Shown here: piece by piece, positions 26,561 to 38,800 of the stretch
Layout of the letters: each line of letters opens with the position of its first letter
How positions within the stretch are numbered: position 1 is the stretch's first letter
DNA from: Pohlia nutans
Taxonomy: Eukaryota; Streptophyta; Bryopsida; Bryales; Mniaceae
DNA: 64,000 bases
Direction of reading: 5' to 3'
NCBI GenBank assembly: GCA_022496805.1
Contig: CM040103.1
Coordinates: forward strand, 3,986,001-4,050,000
The notes under the pieces: model-generated
What the model was told of the DNA's origin: nothing
Database searches by the model: none
What the model saw: the letters and a program-made list of their open reading frames with translations, nothing else
Position numbers and translations under genes: made by a program

Positions 26561-27183
26561 AAAACGTTTTCTTTGACAAGTCAATTCGAGCAATGACATC
26601 CTCCAAAAGAGAACAACACCCGCAGCTTCAATGGCAATTTCCATCCCCTCTATGGCCACTGAGTTACCTGCCGCCTGCAATAAAATCCCAAACTGAAATG
26701 TTAACCCTCAAAAGGACGTACCAAGCTCCACAGGCTTACTTTTTTTTGGGGAGAATCTTGCTCATAACTTCTACTCCGTTGAATCAAAGGGGTTTTTTAA
26801 ATGCCAAAACGAACATATTTTAAGGCATCTATATCTTTTTAAAATAGAACCAAATTAAAAAGAGAATTGTGCTTAAAATGGAGTTTAAAAGAGATTTTGG
26901 GTATGGGGTTCAGGAAAGCCATGTCCTTTAAAGGTTAACACACATCATGTAAAATACCGTATGTATGAGAAAGATTACCATCACTCAACTGAACTGCTGA
27001 GTCATATTCAGGATTTCGTCGAAAATAATTACAGCTCAGGAGTGAAAAAATTACCTGAATCTCATCCACAATTCTGACCTTGTCTTCCGGTAACGACTCC
27101 GCGTGAACGGAAGGCCTAAACTCCATTCCCAATTCTCTTGCAATAGCCATGGTTGTACCCCAGTTGTCCCCTGTAAGAATCAA
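26545..27183 (-). pseudogene. P1B-type copper ATPase remnant
   Basis: Two pieces on the minus strand are recognisable. About 27055-27183 encodes ILTGDNWGTTMAIARELGME followed by VHAESLPEDKVRIVDEIQ, the segment after the phosphorylation site in heavy-metal (Cu+) P1B ATPases, with a GT donor at 27054-27053. About 26545-26670, after a CAG acceptor, encodes EIAIEAAGVVLF...RKRF, a degraded form of the conserved GTDIAIEAADVVL block. Between them lies a MITE (26699-26941). The rest of the ~900-residue pump, including DKTGT, is absent, and the second piece has lost the expected downstream helix. This is therefore a gene relic, not a working transporter. Confidence 0.62.
26699..26941. mobile_element. 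MITE family C, copy 1
   Basis: It is bounded by GTTAACCCTCAAAAGGAC and the inverse GTCCTTTAAAGGTTAAC. The interior (GGGAGAATCTTGCTCAT, AAAAGAGATTTTGGGT) matches 30838-31070. It sits between the two ATPase fragments. Confidence 0.78.
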
Positions 27184-27653
27184 TTAAACATATTGTGAAA
27201 AAAAGAATTCATTTGGAACCAAATTTTATATCATCAGTAGCCGTAAACATTGCATGTGTTGGTTGAGAAACAAAGAAAGTTGAAAAGAAAACCCAGGGGG
27301 TGCACTCTACATTATGTTTGCGAATCATGTGCAATCATGACCCCCTCTGAAAACCCCCTTCTATACGAGGGGTTGTATATCTAAAAACTTTTATACACAG
27401 ATCAATTCCATCCTAAATATATGTCTAATGTATATATACGTCAATATTTTAAATAAATATGTTTATTGTATGTACACGTAAATACAACAATGATCAAATT
27501 AATATCCCTTATGTGCACTCAAGTATATTTGTACATGTTTAGTACAATGCACTCTGCAAAACAAAAACAAAAAAAGTCCACATAGAACCTACTCAAAAAT
27601 GGTAAAGAAAACATGAGGCCCAATTCAGTGTCTTAGTCCTTGAGGGGTTTAAA
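27177..27653. mobile_element. MITE family A copy with nested insertion
   Basis: The left part (to ~27305) and right part (from ~27560) match MITE family A (AAATTTTATATCA, AAGTCCACATAGAACCTACTC, TGAGGCCCAATTCAG, ending GAGGGGTTTAA). About 250 unrelated bases interrupt it, bounded by GTGCACTC-like and ATGCACTC-like sequences. The left terminal repeat is decayed. Confidence 0.6.
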
Positions 27654-27762
27654 CAGACAAAAAAAAAGTAGGCATGTACTAACTTGTCATACCTGAGCTC
27701 AAACGCACATAAGATTAGGAGCAACTTCCGAGGTCCAAATCATAAATGATCCTTCTTGAATT

Positions 27763-28779
27763 TTATTTACGATTGGTAAAGAAGAAGGTTGGCTCTGCGC
27801 GCCGAAGAGCCTCCAACTCCCGCACAATTTGAACAAAAGTAGGCCTCACACTGGGCTCGGAGTGCCAACACCTTCTCAACAAGTCTTTGATTCGATCATC
27901 AACGTAATCAGGCAATGCAGGCCTCTCGCCTCGAACAATCACAGCATCGTAATCAGTGCGCTTCAAGTTCCCGAGCGGAACGCAACCTGTCAGAACTTCG
28001 TAGCAAGTCATTGCATAGCTATACACATCCACCTTCTTCGTCCAGATGTCTGGATTGTTCGAATAATCACGGTTTTATACAGCCCGTAACACCTCCGGAG
28101 CTCTCCAAAACCCCGTTCCTTGGCATTCATTCGAGCTTTCAAAATCCGCTATGTAGCAATGAAATCTGTACTTGAATTGCTTCCTTCCCGAAGTCACTTC
28201 GTCAGACGCTGTTAGCACCTCTAGCTTCATTTCTGCATCCGAAACTGCGTTGTCGGAAGACCCCAGAAGGACATTGGCCGCTTTCAGATCCTTGTGAAGA
28301 ATGTCACTCTTGTGCAAGTCTTTCATCCCGAGCACAATCTCCAGCATGATGGGCAAGGGATACTGAAACGGTGGTTGATGGTCGTCGAATCTTTCTATTT
28401 GCAGATCGATGAGTTTGCGTAAGTCACCCCAATATCTTTTCATTACAAATGCAAACCTGCCATCTTTCAGTAACGTGCCACCCTTGATGAAACAGCACTT
28501 GTTTCGAAAGAGCTTCCACGAGGAGTTTTTTCCTGAAAGAGTTTCCCCGTGCGGCGTGAACGTCCATTGCCGTTGCAAGACTGCCAGCGAGTGGCCTGGT
28601 TTGTACACTTTCACCACGCAATGCTCGTTGCCGTCGAGAATTGCTTCTAAAATCTTCGCCTGGCCTCCCTCCGCGATCTTGCGCCCGACCTCCAAGGAAT
28701 CGCCGTAGTCCCGGAAGAACTCGTGCTTCGGCAAGAATCGTGCCCATCGTGCGTGAAACCTTCTGGAGCTTCGACTCAT
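27763..28779 (-). pseudogene. Protein kinase with one in-frame stop and DFE in place of DFG
   Basis: A kinase domain of about 338 codons in one frame, interrupted by a single TAA at 28077-28075 just after APEVLRAV. From ATG 28779: glycine loop IAEGGQAKI (~35-43), the VAIK-like lysine in VVK57, the catalytic loop HKDLKAAN (162-169), DFE at 212-214 instead of DFG, and APE at ~228-230. After the stop the same frame continues through DVYSYAMTCYEVLTG and the conserved RCWHSEPSVRPTF, so only one base change separates the halves. The layout resembles plant TKL/RAF-like kinases. With a DFE motif the protein might never have been a normal kinase. No introns were seen. A functional allele, readthrough or a sequencing error cannot be excluded. 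Confidence 0.8.
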
Positions 28780-29169
28780 CCTGTGCAGCACCAGTGATTT
28801 TTTTTTTGCATTTTTTCAAGGGAATCCCATTTGCGAATTGAAACTTGAAAAATAGGTAGCATTTTTTTTGGCAATTTACAATTTCTCTTACTACAAATAC
28901 ATCACATTCTATAGAGTTCTTGTCTATGCATACCAATTGAGAAGGGAAGATTATGGCGATATGCTCTATATTTTTATTGCAGCAACTCATCTCTTTGTAT
29001 CCTCAACTCTCCATAGTGTACTCCTCAAAATAAGACTACACTAATGTTCGATATGCTATATAGTGTACTCTATGGGCTCGCCATGTTGTATAGTGGGTGC
29101 ATGCTACCACCTCATCGCTTTGCTACTGAGAGATAGCATGCACCAGTAGCAGAGCCCTTGGAGTACTCT

Positions 29170-31879
29170 CACTACTAGGAGTGTACACTATGAGCTACGG
29201 TGTAAACGTAGTTTAATACACTATGGTCCTTCTGTAAATCCACCTGCTCAAACGTAGTGAAAACGTAATTACAAATTTGGCTACGGCAGGGGCGTAACGG
29301 TTTCTACATGTGCATATCAGAGGGGAACTTATATGTTTAGGTGTAACCGGCGTTCCCATGGGCGAAGTGCTTATGAAAGTCGTCCACGTGGAGTCTTGGG
29401 AGTCATTATTCACTGTAGTTAGGCGGTTCTGTGGAGCGATTTTCTCCTGCTTTAGTGGATCTACTTTAGTGGATCTACCTTTGAGGTCTGCCACCCGTCA
29501 ATTTCACATTCATCAAGTATCCGATCAACTATTGCCCATTCTTTACTATTTTGAGATTGGTATGTGGTTGTTACCAGTTGCAAATTCCGTTGCTCTAATT
29601 TTAGCTAACGTTTTTCATTCATCCTACGAAACATTTCCACCGCTTTCTGCATCGACTGTGCCGTTTCATTTCACCTACAGTTCCTCCACGTGGCCTTGGC
29701 CGTATGTTTCTCCGCTTACATTGTATGGGACTGCGTTGTGGATATTGTTGTAATTTCGAAACCATGTCCATTATCGTCAAGAAGGAATTGAGCAATCGCG
29801 AAGAATGTGTGCGAAACCCTTACTACTGCTGGTTGAAATACGCCATCGGAGAACACCAAGTGCTCAGATTCAATCAGTGTCAATACTTCCCATTCCCTGG
29901 AATACTTTGAGTCATCTGCTTTTAGTGCAAAACCCGAGCTATTCGTCGGGGGACAAGCATCAAAACTCAACTAGTTCGTTGTGTAGATCACCAGCGTAGC
30001 ACAATTGATCTCTGAGCACGGTTACTAGCCTGGTTGTACTAGCAATAAATCCAAGTCAGTGAGCATGTGGTTTCAGAAGCCTGAGTGATGGGATCAAATT
30101 AAACTAGAAGTGGTGCATATCAATAACTAGAGCACAAGGCTCTATATCCGAGATGCCGTCAACAATAAAACAGAAGCACGTTCTCTAGAAACGAGGAAGT
30201 CTGCAACCTTACTAGCACAGCTAGCGTCCCCGTACCATCAAAAGTTGCTTGATATTGTGTGAATAGAAAGAGTTCAACACTGAATGAGGGCCTGGAGGTG
30301 GCCATGTACGCACAACCTCCACGAACTAATTCAACGTCGAACGCTTCCGGCGAATAGGGCTTGTCGAAGCTTCTTGCAACATCTGGGCATCAAACTTCTT
30401 TGCAGCATCTGCGCATCAAACATCTTTGCAACATCTGCGACATCCTTGCAAAACCTGCACAACATACCAGCCCGCACCTTCAATCCGCTCACCTGAATAT
30501 GAAGCGATCGACAACGCCATGCTCAAAGAGTCTGGAGTCCGACTAAAGTTGTGGAGAGGACTTCAAGAGCTCCAGAATCCAGATCCATTATTTCTGGACT
30601 GTTCTGCACAATGGTCGGTTTCGCAGGCTAATGATAGGACCCTGTCAAATGACTAGAAGCTACTGTGCTATGGTTACGCATGTATTCATCACAGGGAGCT
30701 CATAATAGTTTCCCTGTGTGCGTTTCCCTTTTAGTCTCACTTTTCCCACCAAGCCTCAAGAGTTGACACTTGTTAAACTTTCCTTTTACAAAGAGGTGAG
30801 TCAACATTAAACTGGTCAATAAGCAACTTTAACCCAGGTTAAACGACAATGCAAGCCCCTGGGGCTTGGTTATATTTTGGGAGAATCTTGCTCATATCTT
30901 CTACTCCATTGCATCAAATGGGGTTTTAAAAATGCCAAACCGAGCACCTTAGAGAGATCTATATTTCTTTAGGATAGAACCAAAGTAAATTTAAAATAGA
31001 ATCATGTTTAAAATGAAATTTAAAAGAGATTTTGGGTGTAGTATCAAGAAAGCATATGTCGTTTAAGGGTCAAGACTCAGTGGGAAAAGTGAGACTCGCA
31101 GGGAAATCACACAGGGAATCGCATATGAGACTCTGGTGCATGGAACATATCCTTCCTTCAAGAAAGGCAAGCGCCTCAGGAATTCAATGAGGTGGGGCTT
31201 GGCTCCGGCGAGGCCAAGCAGTGATTTAAAAAATTCTAAGTCTTCCATTATTTAAAAATCCTGTATGAAAATTAGCCACCAAATTTCAAGTGGAGCAAAT
31301 TGTTTTAAAATAGCACAAATTGAAATCACTGGGGCCAAGTTACTGTCGGCCTTGTATCATGCAGAGCAGCAGAGACGCGTGTCCAATATGGTGAAACTTG
31401 CATCACTCCACACATATCGTATACGGGGATCGGATTTACACAGCCTGGTCTCAATATTCAATTTCCTTACATCACCATGACGCCAGAATTTTACACAGCC
31501 TGACGTCAGATTTTGAGAGGTCCACGTGGCCCTAATGTGCTATTTGCATGTATACACCAGTGGAGCTCAAGGCACTTAACCATGAAACCTTCAAAATCTG
31601 AAAATTAGTGAAATTTGTCATGAAACTTGCACTTTTTACTTACCAACCTTCTACAACTGAAACTAACGTATTGTTCCCCTCATATGGAACAAATTACAGA
31701 AGAATTTTTTCCTAAACGTAGCTCAAACGTTGCTTTAACCATATCGACGTAGATATAGTACTGTAAACGTAGCTCTTAAAGAACCGGTCTTCAAAAACGA
31801 GAAATACGTAGCTAAACGTAGCTATGTCTTCTACACCTAGCAGATCAAACGTAGCTCATAGTGTGTTCTCCTAGTAGTG
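29170..31879. mobile_element. Non-autonomous CACTA (En/Spm) transposon
   Basis: The left end CACTACTAGGAGTGTACACT and the right end are inverted repeats matching at about 27 of 30 positions. Both are flanked by TCT (29167-29169, 31880-31882), the 3-bp duplication typical of CACTA elements. AAACGTAGCT-like subterminal repeats are dense near the right end (31710-31860) and present near the left (29205-29260), another family hallmark. No TnpD-like transposase is visible in the 2.7 kb. The interior holds only short open frames of unknown origin and a family C MITE (30838-31070). Confidence 0.88.
30838..31070. mobile_element. MITE family C, copy 2, nested in the CACTA element
   Basis: The sequence parallels 26699-26941 over most of its length (GGGAGAATCTTGCTCAT, CATCAAATGGGGTTTT, AAAAGAGATTTTGGGTGTAG). 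Its ends are weaker inverted repeats around TTAAACGACA. Confidence 0.65.
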
Positions 31880-31959
31880 TCTATCTACTACAATGATAGG
31901 GGAAGATTTTGGTGATATACTCTACATTTTTACCCAATTTTTCTTAAAGCAACATAGCA

Positions 31960-32305
31960 AGCTCATTTTTCAAATAGCAAGTTGGCGATCAATATAGCCA
32001 CCAGAAAAAAAATTCGCTGACCTGCACTTCCTGAGGAGAGCCTGGAAATGTCGACGATTTTCCACGAGCAGGAGATCCTCGGAGGAAATTGGGCGACCCA
32101 CCACCGTCCAAGTCTCCCGGGACTTCTCGATCTCGTACTCTTCCTCACTCACGCATTTGGTTCGCAGCTCCCAGAGCTGCCTCCTGCGAGCAGTCATGTA
32201 CTCCTCACCAGCAGCACCATCAGAGCTGCTCGCCATGTCTGCAGCTGGTTTTGCTTCCAGGGCTGTCACGTACTCCGACCTCTCACCCATCTCCTTCATC
32301 GCCAT
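31960..32305 (-). CDS. Possible first exon of an unidentified gene
   Basis: From ATG 32305 the minus strand is open for about 110 codons: a Ser/Ala/Glu-rich start, then a basic-acidic helical stretch (TARRRQLWELRTKCVSEEEY and WTVVGRPISSEDLLL). A GTGCAG|GTCAGC donor-like site lies near 32023. No downstream exon was identified, because the CACTA element begins about 80 bases further on. The flank 31883-31975 resembles sequence upstream of the kinase pseudogene (about 28930-28990), so this could be a fragment of a paralogue. No family was recognised. Confidence 0.35.
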
Positions 32306-32436
32306 TGTATCAGTAGGTCCTCTCAAACCCTAACCTAGACAAAGAGGGAATATATGTACAGAGCTCAGATTCATCTTCATTACGAGCTGCAACATAATTC
32401 TTTAGATCTTGACAAAGCTGTAAATCATCAGTAGAA

Positions 32437-32765
32437 ACATCGCCTCAGTAGTCTACAGAAGCATGATTGCCCAAAAAGGCTCACAACTAGTCTATTTCAT
32501 TTCACTAGTAGATACACAGTCTCAGCAGACTAGAGAAACATGTCCAAAAAGACCCACAATTAGTCTAGTTCATCATATGGAGTCTCCTCAGTAGATTAGA
32601 GAAACATGCCCAAAGAGAAGCACAACTAGTTTAGTTTGTCATGTGGGGTCTCCTTTAGAGTAGATCAGAAAAGCATGTCCAAAAAGACCTGGGCACGACT
32701 AACTAATCTAGTTCGTCATATTGAATTTTCTCGTGGGACTTTTCACTAGTCTACTGAGGCGATGT
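32437..32765. repeat. Tandem repeat bounded by inverted ends
   Basis: About four diverged units of ~85 bases share AGAGAAACATGTCCAAAAAGAC and ACTAGTCTAGTT. The block is flanked by CATCGCCTCAGTAG and its inverse CTACTGAGGCGATG, so the whole looks like one small mobile or foldback unit. Confidence 0.65.
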
Positions 32766-32938
32766 TCGATCAATACAAGCGCACATCAATCATACGATTC
32801 ACCCCACTGTCAAAGGTCATTCAATTCCAAGCTAGAGGGGGTCATCCTCAACATTCCGACCAAGTCAGAGCGGTAAGATCAGAAATCGACATCGAGAACC
32901 AGATTGCTCAAACAAGCTAGCTTGCAACAGAAAGATGA

Positions 32939-33253
32939 CTAGCGTAGTACAGACGAAGATGCTACGAACCTCAAGAATAGATCCGACAGTACCGCAAGAG
33001 AGATCCAAGCAAAATCCAAGACCTGTTGACAGCCCTCCGTGAATGGCAACCTGCTGACCAGTTCTTTGCTATCAAGCCGAGCTGCATCGTCTAACTTGCT
33101 AAGTGTGACCTCCTCCGTCCCTGCTGTGATTAATGACACTGGCATCTCCGCGTTCATATGGGACACTTGAATAATGCTACCGATTCTGTACTGAACAGTG
33201 GCGTTTACCACCAGAGCTCCATATCTCAAGTAGTATCCAACCGCCTCAATCAA
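32939..33253 (-). other. Open frame of unknown nature
   Basis: About 104 codons are open on the minus strand (YYLRYGALVVNATVQYRIGS...). The composition is protein-like and has no low complexity, but no family, splice context or start is convincing. It could be an exon of a decayed gene or chance. Confidence 0.2.
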
Positions 33254-33259
33254 GACTCC

Positions 33260-35800
33260 GTCCGTCCTGCACTGTTGTTATTCTCGAGTTTATTGTTTAT
33301 TCTAAAGTGTTCCAGAATGTTCTCCGGCTTTTTACTATATTTAATCATTGTATCAATGCAGACACAATAGTGAAATTCATGGGCATTCTGAACTTGCCAG
33401 CGAGTCTCCCTGTTGCTCACTCGCTCAGATGCAGGCCTGGATATTCTTACGATATCTCAGTTGTATAGAGTGGGTTGAAAATGATGCGTAAAATGAGTGA
33501 GCTGCAATGAATTTTGCCTCGTTATTCAAGAATCCAATAACAGTGAACAAGCCTGGTCAAACAGGATACTTTTCCAACAGTCTCCAGGTGGCCATATTAG
33601 GGGTGTCGCACGTTTTTCTTCCCATTCTCAATCTTCAGAAAATGTGTATGTGGCATTTTTTCGGACTTGAATTACGGAGGACTCATTCTTTGAAGATTCA
33701 TTTGAGAAGTTTCATTTTTCTCCTCTAGAGATGAAAGAATGGGAGTGAAGATTGAAAAACTGTGAAGAAGATAGAATGAGAAGTCATGACCATTCTCATT
33801 CTTCACACAGCCTCAAAAGAAGTCACGCCTTCTTCATGGAGAATGGCCATTATTGGCTCCATGATTCTCTCCCTAGCCGTTCTCAATCTTTAGAGAATCA
33901 AACTTCTTAGAAGAGGTGAGACATCCCCTATTGTTGGCACTCAAGGTTCATGTCCTTCATCGAACCATAGGTGAAAATCCTACATTGGTAAAGTTGAGGC
34001 ATTTAAAACAACCCTTTAAAGCTTCCGTAATTGGATTTTACTTTTTAAATCAAATTGGGACTACTTTTGATTGATAGACAGATAACATTCAAGAAAAAAA
34101 GCAAAAAAGTTTTTTTTTTTTTTTTTTTTTGCCTCAACTAAAATGTAATTTTAATGAATTTTGAAAGTCAAAAGTTAGTCATACACCACTTGTGTCATAT
34201 AGGTGGCGGTTTTCCCATTGCAAAAAGTATAATGAATCACATCCTTAACATCCCAATTTTGCTCACTTGTAAAAACCTTTGAATTGGAGTGACAAGTGGT
34301 TGGTTTTAGGTAGCTTGGAGATTACAAGTGGCTAGATTTAGGTTCCTTGGAAGGCGATAGTTAGAGGCACTTGTAAGGTCAAAATGTAGCAAACCAGCAC
34401 CCACACGCATGAAGAGAATTCCACCGCTAGAAATGTTGTAAAACCAACTTAATGGAAACATGAAACATACAATTTTGTTTATTTTATTATTCATGGATGT
34501 TATTAAATTGTAATGTCTTAGAGAATATTTATACAATTGCATCCTTTAAGGCTATATTTGTTAATCCTAAGTGCCTACAGCCCTCTCCAGATTTGGAGAA
34601 TTGCAAAGATGAATTATAAAATACAACTAAAAGGCATATTTTGAACTTGATGTATGAATTAAAAGTTGTACATTATGAATTTTAGATTCTATCCATATAG
34701 TTAGATCTATGATATCTACCACCAATATTTTTGTATAAAATTAGAAACTCAAAATTCAAAATTCTTTTGTAATTGGATTACAAATAAGGTATTCACAATC
34801 TGTGGATGAAATTTTCTCTAATTGGTTGAAATGTAATTGCATGAGTAAACATGGATGAAATCTGGACGCCTAGGCAGTTAATTGTTGCGTAAAGTTTCCG
34901 AATCAGTTCTTTGACTTTGAAATTCCATATAAAATCAAAGACAATTATAAAAAGTGTGCAAAATTGTAGATCATCTCAATTACCCAGAAATGACTTGCAT
35001 TTCCAAAGAGGTCCTCAAAGCTTCAATACAAAGTACACTGAAAACATTTGACATTTTCACCATAGGTGTATAATATGCTTCAAACGATCAATAAAAATTA
35101 GATTTCCATGTCATTTTATATTTTGATATATGGTCATAATTTCTCACATTCAAATTGTAATAAAATACTCATTTTTAATAATTTTGTAGAGTTTTAACAT
35201 GACAATCGTCAAATTTTTTTGGTTATGCTCAAAAGGGAAAAAAAAACATTACACTCTGCACTCACTATCTGCACAGAATATCTGCTATTGACTGTGTAGA
35301 CATGTGATTAAACACTTTGCACGTCAATGACATGTTCTGAACTTATATACGATGGGTATCAAAAGGGTAATATAAAAGAGTTCAGAGTATATTTTGAGGG
35401 CCAAAATCAAGTTTAAGCACATCACGAGTACCTTCATATTGATAGAAGATAGAACGTTCAACTAGACATTCAAAGTCCTTACAGTTGTCCCTCTCTTTTA
35501 TGACATGTTTGGGAAGCCCTAACTTCAAGACAGCAAGACAGCAAGCATGGATTAGTCACAACAGAAATAACTTGTCACATGCATATTGTCACATGTATAT
35601 TGCTTGAAACACTAATATCGTCATGTTATGGAGTGTCATGTTATGGAGGGTAGACTGTACTTGCACGATTATATTCAATTCACGTCATTATATTCAGGAT
35701 ATTCAGAAACTGGTAAATTTACTGGCAAATATCTTCCAGCTCGCAATTTCAAGAAACCTTAGCCAGCGTGTCCTGGTCATGCATCTATTGGAATGATCTT
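33260..35800. other. Intergenic DNA with dispersed repeats
   Basis: No gene was recognised. About 34595-34850 is a diverged copy of 10960-11230. A T-run of about 23 bases lies at ~34109-34131. Several paired GAATGAGAA/TTCTCATTC blocks at 33600-33900 give weak inverted symmetry. Confidence 0.5.
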
Positions 35801-35806
35801 TGCACT

Positions 35807-38800
35807 TCAGTCGATTGGGATGTCATGCTTGCTAGGCGGCGCAACAGGGGTGGACCGAGTCTGCATGCAGAGTGATTCGTTAATTAAGTTCAGTAGCAAT
35901 TCCATTAGACTGGAGAATATACATGAGGAAGCCACACGGTACAGTAGAATAGCTCCAAAGGGGACAATAATACAGTATTTGCCAAGATATATGAAGGGAA
36001 AAAGGCGTAGTATTACAAATCTCTTCTTCTTGCTCCGGGTGCTTGTGGAACTCATTGGTGAGGCGGTCCTTTCAGCTGCAAGTATTTCCGCCTTTTCTAA
36101 TGCATTTTCAGACAGGCCGGGGGGTAACAGTGGCATCAAAGGAGATAATTTCTGCAAGGCGTACCATAAATTTCAATTTAACCAATAGATAGCAGAAGTA
36201 GTAACTGTCAGATGATCTGCCAAACAAAATGGGTTGGATAGTTATCTTTTGCATGTATTAATTGACCAGAATTCAGCTACAGTAATCTCCAGGAATACGG
36301 TACACATAAAACTATTCTATCTAGCGCGCGCGATCCACAATCTTCAAGCTTGGTGAATTCGAAAACAAGCAACTAATTCTCAAATATGTGGTCTTCTTTT
36401 CCAAAGCTAAGTCACTTATTAAGAACAACCTAAGCATTCAGAGGTTATGAGTACCTTGATGGCAAGTTGCCGTTCATAAGCATTTATTAGAGGCGTATAC
36501 CAGCTCTCCAGTCTCAAGTGAGGGGGTCCAGGGTCCAAAACTGCTTTCTTCCTCGCCTCATACTGCCTGTTTACAAACATATCATTCTCCTTGGTCAACT
36601 TTGTAGCGTTCTAGTTAATGTGCCAAGGCACACATTTTGGCTAACATAGCAAAAACGAACGCAAGTTTTTTTTTTAAATGGTTTGTTAAATGATGCATTT
36701 ATTCACACCAAAAAAGGTGTTGATTAATATACACTGCAATTTATGTTGAATTCTTGAAAAGACACCGAGTACAAACTCAAATCAGTACAAACACGAATCA
36801 AACATTCTGTTAATATATTATGCACTACCATATTCACGGAGAGTATATCCCACCTCTTCAGCTCCTCCTCATTAACTTTTGGAGTTGGGGCTGCAGCTTC
36901 AGTTTTTTCCTCATCAGGAGTTTCGTCTTCACTTGATCGACGCTGATCCGGGATGCGAATAGGAGTACGAGCAGTAGAAAACAATCCATCTGGCACTTGT
37001 CTTATCAACGGGTGGATCATATATGAAGGTTCCCGAGCTCTCCAAGTAGATGGGGCTTTCACATCCCAGAGTCTATGCTGCCCAAATTGACCGACTCGGA
37101 TTCCTACTGAGTTCCATAGCCGACTGGTACAAGACAATCATGCAAGAGAACGATTTCACACACGGTATGAGACGAACTCATTAGTGGAAAGGTAGAGCCA
37201 TTCACAGTTTATGATCAGTCAGCTAAAGCAATGAGATCTATTGATTGAGTTCATCGTAAGATTGCTTACACTGTGCCATATTGTGAGCAAGTGAGAAGCA
37301 AATTATCTTCATCTACAAAACACATGCTCACCTGCACCACAGCCCACTCAATGTCAATGCCGATTCCTAGGAGCGGTCATTTGACTCGATATGATATGTG
37401 TTAATTGAAGGTGGGAAGCCTGGTCAAGTTGAAAATTGAAAGGGTAACTCACAAGTGGCTCATGGTGAGCTCGAAAATCGAAAAGCATTGGCGTTGAAGA
37501 GGGCTCGGTGCTCTTCTTCTCAAAATGGCAGGTGGTCAAATCCCATGCCTTTACATAGCCCTTTCCATCTGCAGAAAACAGCATCTGGTATATGTCTCCA
37601 TCACCCGTAACAATCTTTAGAGAAGCCTCTTAAAATGCATCAAAACAAAGCATATAACAGAAAGACTAAAGCGTACATATATGACTTGAAACCCATAGAT
37701 ACATTTCACACTAATAAAACCAAAGATTGCAAAGTAAGCTTACTGTGCATTTCGCATCTGCTGCAATTGGCCCAACTGTTCCCTTATTCTCAGTGAAAAG
37801 CTCGTGTACCTGAATTGAGCAAGACATCAAATCCAGGGTGAAGAAATTTTCACCACCAGCGTGTCAGCTCAAAAAGTCTGAATATGAATCACCTAGAGCA
37901 GCAAGATGCAACTAATATTCAAAAAAAACTGAGTTCAATATAAGGACCAGCCCAGGCTGAAATGTATTACCAGCTCTCCATCTTGCAAGCGCCAGAATCT
38001 TAGCCAGCCATCCGCCACAGAGACCACCACTGATCTAGCCTTTCGAATCCCATATTTGCGCATTTCAATCGTCAGGATCAATCAAGTTAATGGTTAAACA
38101 TAACCATGACCCATCAAGGATACAAATTGTGTGTCTGTGTGCTTTCGTTTCTTTGACAGTAAAAAGATGGTCCGGATTCCAACCCAACCTCTACTGCTCG
38201 CAAACTAAGTACAGCATGGGATAAAGAGAATGTACCAATTCTCTGAGAAAAACTATATTGACGATGACTTTGTAGTCAGGTTCTTTGCGCTCATGATCAG
38301 GAGGTCTGAATGTCCGCATGATCATTCCGTCCATCTTCCATACTATCACCTACATCACGTCTTTGAGGGTCAACCAAGACACTGTAACGTATACAAGGGA
38401 AAGACGTCAGAGCAAGTATTCTTTTTTACTCAACACGAGCAATGGTGATCATATTTACAGGATAGTTTAAAGATGAAAGTGATGAAATAAGAGACGAATA
38501 ATCAAGAAAGAGTCTTACTTTGCCATCACAACCACCAGTACATATGGTGCTGGGTGCACAAAAGCATATGGCTGTAACATCATCGGTATGACCTCTCATA
38601 TTCTTTTCAACATGTTCGATTTCCATCCAGATAGTATCGGACCATTGGCACACCTAGAAGATGCACGCAGGTCAAAATGTGATAACCGAAGATATCGATC
38701 ATTACAGGGGCTAAAGGGCATGCCCTCCTATATGAACCTCCCTCACTCCGAGTGCTTATCTGATTGTTTGTATAGAAAAAGAAAATTTAGATTTGGAACA

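Noticed and set aside
29310..29753. 147-codon plus-strand ORF inside the CACTA element
   Set aside because: It has no recognisable domain and its start context is poor; kept only as part of unidentified cargo.
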